Assembly: GCF_963662255.1 (NCBI RefSeq)
Contig: NC_085067.1
Location: 5,546,428 to 5,610,427 of the forward strand
DNA from: Cinclus cinclus
Taxonomy: Eukaryota > Chordata > Aves > Passeriformes > Cinclidae
Reading direction: 5' to 3'
Length of the DNA: 64,000 nt
Shown: positions 12,306-23,844 of the stretch, piece by piece
How positions within the stretch are numbered: the stretch's first letter is position 1
Layout of the letters: the number at the start of each line of letters is the position of its first letter
Notes under the pieces: model-generated
What the model was told of the DNA's origin: nothing
Database searches by the model: none
The model's input: the letters and a program-made list of their open reading frames with translations, nothing else
Position numbers and translations under genes: made by a program

Positions 12306-14459
12306 TAAATGGGTGAGGAGACCAAAAAGGACTCATTTTCTCTCTCTCCTTGAACACAGGGAGCTGCCTGGCCTCCCTCCTGCTCTGCTGCTGGCAGGGT
12401 TTAGATATCCCAACCTTTCTTCCCCTTTTCCAGCAGGAGATTATGGCTCAGTGCAGGGTGGGCACCTTGCTTGGCTGATTTCCTCACAGCCCCACAGTCT
12501 CCCCATGGCCCAAGGATTTTTCCATCCTGCTGTTCCTGGGAGCTGCAACCCCAGAACTGTCCCTGAGCCTTTGTGGGGTTTTTAGGATTTTGCTGGGGTG
12601 AATCAGGGCTGGATTCCGGCAGTCCTGGGGAAGAGACATCCCCCTCCCTGTATTTCAGCATTCCTATCCTCACCTAAGCAAAGCAGGGATTTTGTTCCCC
12701 GTGACACCAGCAGCTTTTGCTCTCTGACCACTGGGGTTTGGGGCCACGATTCACTTGTCCCCAAAAGTGTCACCAGCAGCTCCTTCCCAGCTCTTCCCAT
12801 CTGACCCCCCAGGCTCTGATGAAAAATATCCCATTTCAGAGGGAGACTCCTCATCTTGATCTCTCCCTTCACCTCCAGAGCCGTGGCACACCTTTCCCTG
12901 TGGCTGACAAGGCTCCCAAAATGCTCTTCCCCAAAATTATCAGGGCAGGGAAGAGAGGGATCAGTAGGAGCAGGGAGACGAGAGGGAGAACAAACAGTGC
13001 CAGGCCTTGGGAGACTCGGCCAGTTCTGTAAAGGTCAGAGGTGCCATAAATGAGAGGAGAAATCCCAGGAAAACTCCCCTGCTCTCCTGGAAATGGATTG
13101 AGCACATGAACTGATGAATCTCTCATCACTGGTTGGTGTTTGGAGTTAATTTTTGCTCCCTATCCCTAAAAAAGATTTCTGCTGCTCCAAGGAATTTATT
13201 TGGATTGAAGATGAACACATGGATGGAGATTTCAGTGTCACACCTTGAGCTCTTGGGCCAACACCCAGGCTGGTTTTTTGGGCTCCACGTTTATCCCTGT
13301 GTGGTTTATCTTCAGATGGAACAGCAGCAACGACTTGGGATTGTGGAATCAACCAGTGCCAATATCAAACCCCAGCACTGGTGACACCCAGCAAAGGAAC
13401 AGCCCAGGAATGTGGCTGGGAGGAGCTGGGATGTTCCATTCTGTTGCTTTCAAACCAAGAAGTTTCACTTCAGGACACTCAGCTCCCTTTGGGTCGCTTT
13501 GAAGTGAGTTTTGACTTCCTTTTAAATGGATTTATGGCTGACACTAATAAAAAAAAGGTGGACGAGCCCTAAAATTATGGGAATTTGGGGAAAGTGTGTA
13601 AAAACCCTCACTTTCGCCACTGACCTGGAAGGGAATGTCCTTCCCAGCTTCCCTCAGTTGTTTTTTTGGGATTGCAGTCTCCATGCTGAGCGTCTCCATC
13701 GGGATCTGGGGGTCTCCTGCTTGGGATGAGCCCACAGATCCAGGGAGAGCAGGGGAAATGACAAAGGAATGCAGGGCAGGGAGGTGCTGAGACCCAGCCA
13801 GAGGGGTTTCATCCTGCCTTGCCCAGTCCAGGAAGAATTTGGGATGATTTCTATTATTCCTATTCCATTTAGCTGAATAAATAGGGGGTTTAAACTAATT
13901 TCATTGAGTGCAGTCAGCTCACACAGCCCAAAGCAAATCCGGATTTTTTTTTGGAATTGGAGTGGTTTGGGTTTAGAGGAAGAATTTGCCACAAGAATTT
14001 CAGGAGGTTTCTCACCCTTTCCAACTGCTCCATGTTGGGAAATGAGGGGAAGTACAGAAAAAAAAATGGGGAAAAAGAAGTAAAAAGAGAAAATAGGATA
14101 TTTTTCTAGGATTTACAACAAAGTTTCCTTTGTTCTGGGCTGCCTTCATTGGAGCCTTTTCATTGGAGATGTGCTGGATCCATGTGGGATTTAATAGGGT
14201 CCAGTGTCCTATCCCTGCTCCAAGCATTGGGAACACCAGGATGGAGCAGCACCCTTTGCCCCAGACCTTTTCCAGGGGTGACCGAACATCTGGATTTGTG
14301 CTCATTCCCCTTCTCCCCTTTCCCAGATGCAGGGATTTCCCAGGAAAGCTGTTCCTGAAGTTTGGCAGGGATGTAAAGGGCAGCTCTGTGCTCTGGGGTA
14401 GGACAAACCAAACATTGCAGGGAGCTCTGGGATCATCCAGTGGGAGCTGATTCCTCACC
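12306..14459. other. unassigned non-coding sequence
   Basis: No gene recognised. Open frames are short (up to 112 codons) apart from a 152-codon minus frame at 14012-14470, which runs into the AT-rich island. AT-richer patches lie at 13130-13220 and 13845-13925 but carry no motif cluster I can defend. Confidence 0.4.
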
Positions 14460-14605
14460 ACGTTCCTCACATTTGTTTACTACAGCAAAGAATTCATCTT
14501 TCCAGCTCGTGCTGGGGATTAATTAACGGTTCTGGCTCCTGTGACCCTGTGATTAACTCATTTGCACATAATTCTCGATGGCAAAGCCACGGATTAGGAG
14601 ATTTT
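14460..14605. promoter_or_regulatory. candidate conserved non-coding element
   Basis: AT-rich island with a forkhead-type TTGTTTAC, GATTAATTAACGG, GTGATTAACTC and ATTTGCACATAAT words. Composition changes sharply at both edges. Homeodomain/POU-type regulation is inference. Confidence 0.3.
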
Positions 14606-14636
14606 CTCCCTCCCCACCTCCGGGGGCACTGAACAG

Positions 14637-14725
14637 TAAAAAAAAAAATAAAAAAAATTCTTGGATTTTTCTTCCCATTTTTTGCCTTTCCTCGTGTTTT
14701 TTTTTTGTTTTTTTTTTTTTTTTGC
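14637..14725. repeat. A-rich run followed by T-rich run
   Basis: An interrupted A tract (14638-14657) is followed about 40 bp later by an interrupted T tract (14698-14723). The complementary runs could pair as a hairpin or mark a low-complexity junction. The plus open frame starting at 14661 begins with a run of F codons derived from this tract. Confidence 0.85.
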
Positions 14726-15879
14726 GCATCCCTTTTACATCCAGGATAAAAGCTTGGTGGGAATTGATGCGAGAGGATATCCCAGTAGAAGACAGAGCAC
14801 AGAGACCTTCACTGGGCCCTCTCCACGGCTGATGCTGAGCAAATTTTGCTGCCTGAGGGCGCCGTGGCACAGGGAAAAGGGAAATTTTGCCCTGGGAATT
14901 CTGCAACCTGTAACAAAAACCTTGCAGCCTCCTGATGGGACGAATATGGTGCCCACCAGGGTTTGGTGGCCTAAAGGGCAGGAACAGCAAGGATGGACCT
15001 TTGTCCTCTCTGATTTTCTGATCTTGGGGGAGTTTTGGAGTGAGACAGAGACGTTGTGGGGTGGGAGCCGTCCCTCTGGAAAACCTCACCTTTGGGATAC
15101 AGTGAAATCATCAGTGCTAGGGGACGTGAAGCAGGACCTAGAGAAACCCTGCTGTCCCCTGTGGGCCCCAGAGGAGAGTGGTCCTCAGCCCTTCCACGCA
15201 CACAAAGCCCAGCTTCGGGACCTCCACTTCCCAAGGGATGTCCTGTATGGAAAAGAAGCTGGAAAACCTGGAGATCCCTCACGAGGAGACCTTCACCCTG
15301 CCACCCCCAGGCCACCCCACCTCCAGCTCAGAGATTGCTTTTCACCCCAAAAGAGAGGCTGGAATTTGCTCTTTTTTTGCCTAATGCAGCCTCTCCTCCC
15401 TGCGCTCTCAAAGCCATTCCAGTGTCAGATTCCAGAGGAATAAAAAGCTCTGCTGGGCTCCCTCCTTCCCACACCCTGCAGAGAGTCCTCAGATAATTCC
15501 AGCTGGCCTTTGGAAGCCAAGGAGCTTCAGGCTCGGGGAGAGGTTTTCTGTCCCTGCCTGTCCTTGGCTCTGCTCCATCCCTGGGATCAGCAGAGCTCGG
15601 GATGGGGCAGGAGGGAAGAGCTCATTCCTTGTCTGGGGATATGGGATGGCTGGGAGAGAAAAGCAGGGGTGAGGCCGTGAGAGATGGCAAGGGAGCTGTG
15701 GGAAAGGGTGAATATTTGGGTTATGGAGCTAAATACAGCTTTTCAGGACCCTGCATACCTCAGGGTCTGCTCCAAGCAGGAAAATCAGATTCCACGAGAC
15801 AGAGACCCCTCCCTGAGCTCTGGGAAGCACTGGGAAGGTGGTTTCCATCCCATCCTTTGTGGGCCCAGCAGCAATGAGA
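14726..15879. other. unassigned non-coding sequence
   Basis: A 260-codon plus frame (14661-15443) crosses this stretch, overlapped by minus frames of 73 and 114 codons. Its product has no recognisable domain and starts in low-complexity sequence. I treat it as a chance open frame. Confidence 0.4.
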
Positions 15880-16090
15880 ATAAACTTCAAATCAAGCAAT
15901 TATTTCCTTAATTTCTCTCGAGCTTCAAACATCTCCAATTGCCAGTAGGTTTTTTGGGGGGCGTTGAGTTTGTTTTGTCTCTTTTTTCTTTTTCATTGTA
16001 CCCCTCCTTCCCCTCTCTAGTGGCTCCAATTGTGTCATTAGTAATTAATGACTTTGGAGGGAGACATTTTCTGTTTAATTAAAGGAAGAA
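15880..16090. promoter_or_regulatory. candidate conserved non-coding element, ATTA-rich
   Basis: Contains AGCAATTATTTCC, CCTTAATTTC, two CTCCAATTG words, GTCATTAGTAATTAATGAC and TGTTTAATTAAAGG within 210 bp. The GTCATTAGTAATTAATGAC word is an imperfect palindrome of ATTA cores. Several homeodomain-type cores in GC-rich surroundings suggest a regulatory element. Confidence 0.35.
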
Positions 16091-18699
16091 AAGGCCTCAT
16101 TCCATCTCTCAGCACGGACAGGATTTTCCTGGAGCATTTTTATCATTTCTCCAGCAATCAGGGAAGGGGTTGGGAAAGGCCTGGGGACATTTTCTGTACT
16201 GGTGTTTCCCAGTTTGGAGATCTCACCCTCCCACCTCCCCACCCACAGCCAGGAGCTCCTCTGTGCCTTGGAAAAAGTGAGCTGGGGAACTTTAACTCTA
16301 GGAGGGATGCTCAGAGTGGGAATTCCCATGGAAAAGCAGCCTGGATGGTACAAAACCCCCTCCAGATGTGGCTCTTCTCCCACAGAGCCCATGGAAAAGC
16401 TGGTCCCCTCCAAAGTTTCATAGAGAGGGAAATTTCATTTCCCATTGCCCTGGAAAAGGCAGGGAGAGCCTGGAAGTGGAGGGAGAGCAAGACCCCTGTG
16501 TTGTCCCCACAGGGGCTGGGGACACTTTTCCTGGTTTTAGGGACACCCAAACCATCCCTTGCTGCTCCATCTCCTCCAGGTTCCTCCATGGCTGCAGTGA
16601 GGAGCCTCTCCCTGCCCCTCCCCTCCCGTCTGGGATCAGGATCCCATGGCAGCCCCTGCTCCATTTGTCATTGTGGGAGCAAGAAAGGGACTCTCAGGAA
16701 TGGGAATTCATCCAAATCAAAATTATTCCTTTGGCAGCTGCACTGGGACAGGAGGGATGGCTCCAGCTGCTGGGAGAACTGGTTTGATCACAGAGAGGAG
16801 GAGAAGGAGCATCACTGGGTACAGGGAATGCCTTGGGAGAGGGCAGCAGCCTCACACCTTCCCTGTAGATCTGCTGGTGCTCCTCAAATTACTTCCAGCA
16901 CTCGGTGAGAGCGATTTTGGAGGAGCCAGTGGGAAGAAAAGATGGGAAGAAGGGGAAAGATGCAATTTTGGGGAGGATACAGGAAAAGCCAGCGGGGAAA
17001 GGAGGGATAATTGGCCCTGAATTAGCAGAGAACAGCTCCCAGCGCTCCTGCAAACAGCTGGGAACAGCCACCTGCCCAACAGGCAGGGAAATAAGGGGGG
17101 GAATTACCAAACACTCCCAAAGCCAGCACAAATATCAAGGCTGCACACAGGAATGGGCACAGAACAGCTCAGGACATTTTCTGAGGCTATTATCTGGCAT
17201 TCATTGCCCCTCTTAGCCTCGTCTTTCTGGTCAGAAAAGATTCCCAGGAAGGGAGGGTGAGGAGAAAAGCCACGGTTAATAAGAGAACAGAGAGTTCCTG
17301 CGGGGAGGGGAAAGTCAGGGATGATCCCAATGCCCAGCTGGGAGCCTGGAGCGGGTGAGAGCCACTGGAATTGTGCTGGAGGCTCCAAGGATGCTGAGCT
17401 TCACTTTCCTGCTGGTCCTGGATGGAAAGGAAGGATGGGAGGGAGATAAGGAGGGGCATGAAGTAGATAATGATGGGTATGAGGGAGATAATGAGGTTAG
17501 CAGGTGGAGCAGGGATGAGGATCTTGGCTGCCCCAAAAAAGGAGGGAACAGGCTCAAAGGCGCTGCAGGAAGAGGGGAGGAATTTGGGAAGCTGGGAGGG
17601 AGTTTTGTGGTCCCACAGCCTTGCCAGAATAGGATTTATGCCGGCTCCTGTTGTGTTATTACAGAAAAAACATTGGAGAATTGAGGTTTATTATCCAAAT
17701 CTGCTCTTTTCTGCACCTCGGGAGCCTTGCACTGGGGGCAGGCTGATTGTAGGGAAGAAAACTGGAGATTCTGAGGGATGCTGGCTCTTGCCAAGCTCTG
17801 GCAGTGTTTTCAGTTGTCCCATGCTCATCTCTGGGATGGGGGATCCCCCCAAGGTCTCCCTTCTTTCCCTCCCATCACAGCAACCACATGGAAAAATCAG
17901 AAATCTGATGCAAAATGCAACCAAACTATGAGGAAAACCCCATTATTGACCCAGAACTGCAGGAGAGATGATGGCCAGGATTTCACAGAGCTCCAAATCC
18001 AGCCCCAGCCAACCCACAAGCACTGGGATGGGGATGGATCCCTCCACGACACCTCCCACTCAAGGCAAATCCCTCCTCCAAGGGCTCCAGGAGGTTTCAT
18101 CCTACCCCTGCTCCTCTTATTCCCCTTTTTATTTTTTTTTTGCCCCGTTTTTGTTTTTAAAACTCTCCAGGAGCCTCCCATTAAGTGAGGCTTGGAGAAA
18201 GTAATCAAGCTATTTCTAGGCAGAGAACTAATTTAATGCATGGATGACTTTAGCTCAAAAGAAGAAATAAGGACACTCAGGCATCCTAAGGGAGCAGAAT
18301 AATAGGGTAATTTGCACAAGATGAGGAGAAAGGGGGGGAAAAAAGGGCCACTACTTCTCTGCATAATCTTCTTTTTAAATCTCCTCTCTCCTGGTTGCTG
18401 GTCAAAACCACCGAGTCTTGGGTTGAGCATCCAAAGAGGGAAAGGCTGGAGAAATTCCGGCTGTGGAGTGCAGACAGGTGGGATGAATCAGGCAAAGGAT
18501 TAGATTTTTGTGGCTTTTTGGGGGCAAAGAGGCCAAAAATTCTCCCAGGCAAAGAGGCCGCAAAATTTTTAGTGCCTGAGAAAAACTCCACTCTTCCCAA
18601 ACACCTAAAAGGGAGGAAAAACACGGGAAAGGGAAGACGGGAAAGGTGGGGAAACGCCGCTCAAAATGTTTCCTTCTGGCAGAGAAACTCTAATATTTA
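16091..18699. other. unassigned non-coding sequence
   Basis: A 286-codon plus frame (16048-16908) starts inside the preceding AT-rich island and has no domain. Overlapping minus frames (117 codons and less) argue against it. A purine-rich stretch of GGGAGATAAGG-like words is at 17430-17515. T-rich runs near 18125-18155 are low complexity. Confidence 0.4.
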
Positions 18700-18960
18700 G
18701 AGCTGCCTGATTATATGGAATAAAAGAAATGTCAGCGTGAAAATCACTTCGAGGTGTGAAATTGAAGCTTTCCTTTCCAGATGTGTGGAAACAGGGATGT
18801 TTTCACTTTGCCAAAAAAGCTCCGTGACAGAATTCTCCCTTCCCTTCGCCCTCCCGAGCGGGATTTGATTGAAAGCATCACTTTCCTGCAGGACGTTTTC
18901 ATGATTATCAAACCGCCTTTCCTGTCAATAAAGCTGCTCCTGCTGGGGCTTCCTGAGCAG
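18700..18960. promoter_or_regulatory. candidate conserved element or small exon
   Basis: This block differs in composition from its flanks. A 66-codon plus frame (18781-18981) begins just after TTTCCTTTCCAG, a passable splice acceptor. The peptide is unusually balanced for this window (LPKKLRDRILPSL, SITFLQDVFM). A 130-codon frame on the other strand overlaps, and no donor or known domain is evident. A non-coding conserved element is the likelier reading. Confidence 0.25.
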
Positions 18961-19122
18961 TGTGGAGATCCATGGGGATGAGAGAGTGATGGGAATAAAA
19001 AATGGCATAAAATCAGCGTGGCGGGGGCACCACAGAAAATATTTGGGCCGGACCACAGGATTCTGTCCTCAATCCTCAAAAAAATCAGGATCCAGGCACA
19101 GACTCCCTTCCTGCATCCCTGC

Positions 19123-19775
19123 CTAGCTCCAGGCACATTCCATAGACAGGGGAAAGAAATAGAAATGGGTCAGGATGGTGTTTGTGGGTTCTCTGGCAGC
19201 AGTGGAGTGACTGGGCTGGGGAGCCCGATGATCCCACATAAAAACAGGGCCCTGCAGGACACAGAGACCTGGGGACATCGTGAGGAGGTTTGATCCTGTC
19301 CCCAGCCAGGAGAGGAAGAAGGAGCCTGTTCTTCTCCTCCTCAGTCCTGTTTTCCCCCATCTCCACAGCCGGGGCCCAGGGAGGGGTTGCTCCTGGATTT
19401 CTTCTCTTTCAGCCTTGCTGGACCTCATGAGGACCCAATTTTTGGGCTTGTCCAGGTCCCTGTGGAAGGCATCCCACCCCTGAGGCACGTGGAACGCTGT
19501 GCTGGGCCTGCTGCCACCTCCAAACTTGCTGGGGGTTCCCTCAGTCCCAGTCTGGGACACTGATGAGGACATCACACATTACTGGTCCCAGTCCAGATCC
19601 CCGGATTGTCACCAAACTCCACCTGGACACTGAGCCATTGACCACCATCCCCTGCACCCCTGTCTCATCCCAAGCTCTTCCTCGATGTGGGAAGCTCCCA
19701 AGGGTGCTGAGAAGAGGAACAACATCCCTGTGTGGGCTTGGAAAGACCCCGTGGGTGGAGAGCAGGAACACCAGG
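19123..19775 (-). mobile_element. CR1 LINE relic, reverse-transcriptase region
   Basis: On the minus strand two frames give pieces of CR1 ORF2 in order. First comes VQGMVVNGSVSRW...GSGLGPV (19590-19700), matching the family motif RVVVNG...W..VTSGVPQGSVLGPV. Then SKFGGGSRP...GWDAFHRDLDK (about 19400-19535), matching SKFADDTK...EGxxALQRDLDRL. The catalytic F-A-D-D box has decayed to FGGG. At least one frameshift separates the two pieces, so the copy is dead. The continuation towards 19123 is less certain. CR1 is the dominant LINE of birds; the assignment is from recalled family motifs. Confidence 0.75.
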
Positions 19776-19784
19776 AAAGAGCTG

Positions 19785-19930
19785 TAGCATCTTATTAGTA
19801 AAGGGCAGCTGAGTCTCTAATTAAAATTTGCCTAATGACCTGGCTGCTTCGTCATTTTCACTATCAGCCTCAGTAATTGAACGTGACAGGTACTTAGGCA
19901 AAGATGAAATTAATTTCTCCTTTATAAAAA
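19785..19930. promoter_or_regulatory. candidate conserved non-coding element, ATTA-rich
   Basis: AT-rich island with TCTTATTAGTAAAGG, GTCTCTAATTAAAATTTGCC, CTCAGTAATTGAACG and GAAATTAATTTCTCC. It adjoins the CR1 relic but shows none of its motifs. Density of ATTA/TAAT cores and sharp edges suggest a regulatory element. Confidence 0.35.
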
Positions 19931-20744
19931 ATTGAAGTGGCAAAGCAGGATTTGGCTGTGCCCCGCTCCTGCTGTCCCAGCACGGGGTGGGCTTGGCTTT
20001 GTGGGCCCTGTGCCACAGTGGGGCTCACCTTGGGCAAGGTGGGAGGAGGAGGAGGAAGGAGAAACACAGAGCAGGGGTTTCTTACTCTTAATCCCAGCTG
20101 GAAAAGTGCCCAGATGATGGAAAAACACTTCCACAGAGACAGAGGGCCTGCTCTGCCTTGGGTCCTGCAAAATCCACACAAACACCAGGGATCAAGCCTT
20201 GGTTTTTCTCAAGGAGGGAAAAATAGATCCACGGTTCTTCCTCAAAACCCTGCTCCGATTCCCCACCTTTTAATGGCAAATCTGATGTTCTCCAGCTTGC
20301 TGTCCTCAGCAGCCATCCCGTCCCACTCATGTCCCCCATGCTCATCCCCCTCATGTTCAACAAGTCCAACCCTTCAAACACTCATCAAATTCTCTTCCAC
20401 TTCTCCAGGCCTCCCAAAAGAGGAAGATATCCAGAAAAGCACCAGGAGTTCAGCACCACAGGCAGCTCCTGGGTGCTCCCTGGGAGCACGGTTCCATCCC
20501 TGCTCCTCCTGTGCCCACGTCCCCCAGCTGAGCAGCCCAAGGCTCAAAGATCCAGAGTGTCCCAGCCCACAGGACAATGCCAAACCCTTCTCTGTCCGTC
20601 TCCCACCAAGCCTGGACAGTGACAGTGGCAGAATTCCCACCCTGTCCTTGGTGAGATCCGAGGCTGTGGATGTGGATGGAGCCCTCGCTGGGTGCCAGCA
20701 GCCCATCCCTCATCGTTCATGGCACATTGATTCTCAATTCCAAC

Positions 20745-20870
20745 CCTGTAGGTTATTTAATTGGGCAGATATCCCTTCAATTTTCTCCTCCAGTGATGTT
20801 ATTGATGGCTGAGGCCTCTCTGTTCCTTCAAAGGAGCCTGATTGTAATTAGAACAACACTCAAACACTCA
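20745..20870. promoter_or_regulatory. candidate conserved non-coding element (weak)
   Basis: An AT-richer patch with GGTTATTTAATTGGGC, TTCAATTTTCTCC and GATTGTAATTAGAAC. The evidence is composition and ATTA cores only. Confidence 0.22.
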
Positions 20871-21884
20871 GCTTTTGATTCTACTCCACACCCAAATCCC
20901 CAACAATCCATTAAACCCATCTTGGAGGAATTCACTGTCCCAGGCTCAGCCCAGAGATCTCCTGCACTGCCCTAAGGGCTGCAATCACCGCTCTTCCCCC
21001 TGCATTGCTCTCCACCTGGTGATTTTTGGAGAACGCTGCTCCACAAAAATCTTCCAGCAGAGCACAGCACAGTGTCACTGGGGACTGAGGGTGACCCTGG
21101 GCCCCAGCTCACCCCCAACACTGTCCAAGCTGGGACTGGTCACTGAGGCAGCTCCAGGACAGGTCTGTGGGTCAGTCCAGTCCCTGGGAGCCTGCACTGA
21201 CCATGGGCCACATGCTCCCAGTAACCCCCAGTGTGGCACTGGGAGCATGGGAGGTGGGGTGGAGAAGCAGTGGCAGGTTCCAGGCAAGGCAGCAGAGATC
21301 CAGGGTAGCCTTTTCTTGGATTTTCTGTATCCCAGAGTGCAGCCAACCTCTGGGAATGGGGGGAAAAATCTGAGCTCAAACATCCCTGGCCTCTGCTGTG
21401 TGGGAAGGAGACCAAACCCTTCTTCCAGGACCCAGAATCTTGGGGAACAGGAGAAACTTCTGCCACTGGAACAATCCTGCTTCCTCCAGAAGGACCCCAA
21501 AATCCAGCCAGAAGATTTCCCAACCTGGAGGTGCTGGAATATGAGGGATTTCTCCTCCAGGCTGTTTGCAAGGGATGTTGTTTGGAACTTGTTTTCTTTG
21601 GAAAACTTGTTTTCTTTTCTTGTTTTCTTTCTTGTTTTCTTTCTTTCTTTTCTTCCAGCTGGACTGGTTCTGGCTCTCCCTGCCCACAAGCTGATTGTAC
21701 TTAAGGAAAAGGAACTCTCCAGTGAGTTCCCATGCTCTCCTGGCACTGGGAACACCCGGGTACTTCCCAAGGGTGCTCCTTCTCTGTGACAAATCCTTCT
21801 TTTCACCACTCCCCCACCCAGAGTGGTACAGGGGAGGAAACACTTCATTTCAGGCTTTATCCCTTTTATTTCCCCCCCTCCTTA

Positions 21885-22000
21885 ACTCTTGATGGATGTA
21901 GTGTCAACCTTTATGCCATGCGAAAAATGAATATTTTACTAGAGTATAAAAGCTGAAATTACATGAATTAATTGCACCTAAATATTCTACTGAATGTTTG
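21885..22000. promoter_or_regulatory. candidate conserved non-coding element
   Basis: A strongly AT-rich 115-bp island: CAACCTTTATGCCATGCG, GAATATTTTACTAG, GTATAAAAGC, ACATGAATTAATTGCACC. The GTATAAAAG word is TATA-like but has no GC-rich core promoter around it. Regulatory role is inferred. Confidence 0.3.
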
Positions 22001-22224
22001 ACTGCCGGGTTGGAAGAGCTGGAGGGAAATGTTTTGGTTGGGCTGGGCAGATCCCATCAAACACAATCAGAAAGTGCCGCCCCCTTTTCCGCATTTTCAT
22101 CCTTTTCCCCACATTTCCATGCAGAGGGCTGGAAAAAAAAAGCAGGTGGGAGCTCTCTGGGCCACCCCACCTGTCCCCTCCACGAAAGGATGTCCCCAAG
22201 GCCATGCCCAGGCTGCATGGGGAA

Positions 22225-22335
22225 TGCTCCAATTGTCGCTGCTAATTAATTACCCACTCGTTAATTACCCTCAGGTCACAGCAACCATTCTTCCCCTCTG
22301 CAAGCCGTGCCGATAATTCCGTGTTCCAGATGAAC
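22225..22335. promoter_or_regulatory. candidate conserved non-coding element, ATTA-rich
   Basis: Contains CCAATTGTCGCTG, GCTAATTAATTACCC, CGTTAATTACCC and GCCGATAATTCCG in about 110 bp. These are Q50-type homeodomain words with retained CpGs, unlike the flanks. It lies just upstream of the 43-bp tandem repeat. Confidence 0.35.
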
Positions 22336-22405
22336 TCCGGGAGCTCCCTGCAGGGGTTTGGGGTCTCTGATTAAATGTGGGGATGGTGGAGGAGCACCTG
22401 AGCTG

Positions 22406-22540
22406 GGAATGCTGCTCTGGAGGGATCCCTGTGCTGCCGGGAATTTGGGGAATGCTGCTCTGGAGGGATCCCTGTGCTGCCGGGAATTTGGGGAATGCTG
22501 CTCTGGAGGGATCCCTGTGCTGCCAGGAATTTGGGGAATG
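22406..22540 (+). repeat. 43-bp tandem repeat, 3.1 copies
   Basis: Copies start at 22406, 22449 and 22492 with GGAATGCTGCTCTGG and end with GCC(G/A)GGAATTTGG. They differ at only one visible position, so the duplication is recent. Since 43 is not a multiple of 3, the repeat reads as different peptides in each frame. Confidence 0.95.
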
Positions 22541-23429
22541 AGTGAGGAGTTCTTGAGGTGATGTCCAGTGTGATTGGCTGGGTGTAAACACATCCCATGA
22601 AATTCCTGAGCACAGGGAGGGGACAGAGCTAGCCAGAGGAGGGTGGTGACACCTCCAGGCACATTAGCCCCTCCTTTAGCACCTGACCCACCTGGACAAG
22701 GTCTCATCCTCCGCCTCTCCCTGCTGAGAGCTGTGCCAGGAGTCGAGGATGGGGTTGGAGAGCCAGGGAAGGTCTGGGCTGTGGAGGAGGATGGAGAGCC
22801 CAGGACAGCGGGGTGACATCAGGCAGAGGTGTTTTTCCACACTGGACTTGGAATTTACAGCGTGTGAAGCTCCTGCACCATCTGCTCCTGAGCACCCTGC
22901 ATCCAGAGATCCAGCACTGCTCTCTTCCCTCCATGCTAAAAATACTCCCTTTAAAAAAAAATCCAACAAAAACAACAACAACAATTATTATTATTTTTTA
23001 AAAAGGAAAATAATGAAGACAGGGAAATGGGAAAGTATAAACAAAGACTCCATGGAGACCACAGGTTTCGGCTCCTCCAGCTGCATCAGGTCCCTTCCCC
23101 CATTTCTCTGCCTCACATTTTAGGGCAGGAAGATGCTGTTGCTGGGTTTCTGTAGCTTTGGGAGAGGCACATTCACACACAGGGCTGGGCTGTGCCACTG
23201 CTCCCCCTCCTTGGTGACCAGGTGAGGGGCAGAGATTGGGGCAGGGGACTCAGGTGTGGTTTATAGGCAGAGTCCCCCAAGGTGGGGGTCCCCAGGAGCC
23301 CCAGTTCCACCCATGGACGCCTTCATCTCCCTGCCAGGACCTGCCTTCCCTGGGGTCCTCACCCTCAAGCTGTGATCTTCCAGCAGCAGGGGGTTTTTCC
23401 CTGGGATTTTACCTGGGGGATTTTTCCTT
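22541..23429. other. unassigned non-coding sequence
   Basis: No gene recognised. A short run of CAACAACAACAATTATTATT microsatellite lies at about 22967-22996 beside an A-rich tract. Open frames reach 124 codons without a domain. Confidence 0.4.
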
Positions 23430-23573
23430 AGCTGTGACCTACAAACCCTTGTGGGCCATCACTGCTGGTGCTGGGGCTGGGCTGAGCTGAGGATCTCAGG
23501 TCCTTGCCATGAACCCAACCTGGGGCAAGCAGTGATGTCCCAAAAGAGTTTGTAGGGCCTGTTGGTCACAGCT
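23430..23573. repeat. imperfect inverted repeat / 144-nt hairpin
   Basis: The left arm (23430-23481) AGCTGTGACC...TACAAACCCTTGTGGG...CATCACTGCT is the reverse complement, with a 9-nt bulge and a few mismatches, of the right arm (23514-23573) AGCAGTGATG...AACTCTTT...GGTCACAGCT. About 50 bp per arm pair, leaving a loop near 32 nt. On opposite strands the arms read as similar peptides (YKPLWAITA and YKLFWDITA), confirming the inverted duplication. It could be a MITE-like or snap-back element, or a precursor hairpin for a small RNA. It matches nothing I know by name. Confidence 0.8.
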
Positions 23574-23844
23574 GATTTCATTTCACCCAGATCTTGTGTG
23601 TGTCCCCTTCTCATCCTGCTGATCCCAGTGGATTTGATTCCTGAACTCTCCAAGCAGTCTTGCCTTTCTCAGGGTTGCCTCCTCTCTCCAGCCCACCAGG
23701 CTGAGAAAATCCTATTTGCAGGACACCCAGAGCAGCTCTAAGTGGTGGAATTCCTCCTTCCTTGGGCAGGGACAGAGAGCAGAGGGAAGGAAAGATGAGG
23801 AAAAGCCTCTTTCTGTGAGGAATTAAATCTGACTTCAAGTTTAC

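Larger units (their letters stand above)
19931..22224. other. unassigned non-coding sequence with internal AT-rich islands
   Basis: Plus frames of 291 codons (19937-20812) and 304 codons (20875-21789) lie here, overlapped by minus frames of 110-257 codons. Neither shows a domain, and the second ends in F/L-rich sequence from a pyrimidine tract. A (TTTTC)n-like tract is at 21589-21658. Two AT-rich islands inside are listed separately. Confidence 0.4.

Noticed and set aside
14526..14534. AT-rich words such as TTAATTAACGG as a replication origin
   Set aside because: Short ATTA words alone do not support an origin in a vertebrate genome.
16048..16908. 286-codon plus open frame
   Set aside because: Starts in an AT-rich island, lacks a domain, and is overlapped by other frames on both strands.
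19937..20812. 291-codon plus open frame
   Set aside because: S/P-rich, no domain, with 97-110-codon minus frames over it. Fits chance in stop-poor sequence.
20875..21789. 304-codon plus open frame
   Set aside because: No domain, ends in a pyrimidine-tract-derived F/L run, and a 257-codon minus frame covers the same bases.
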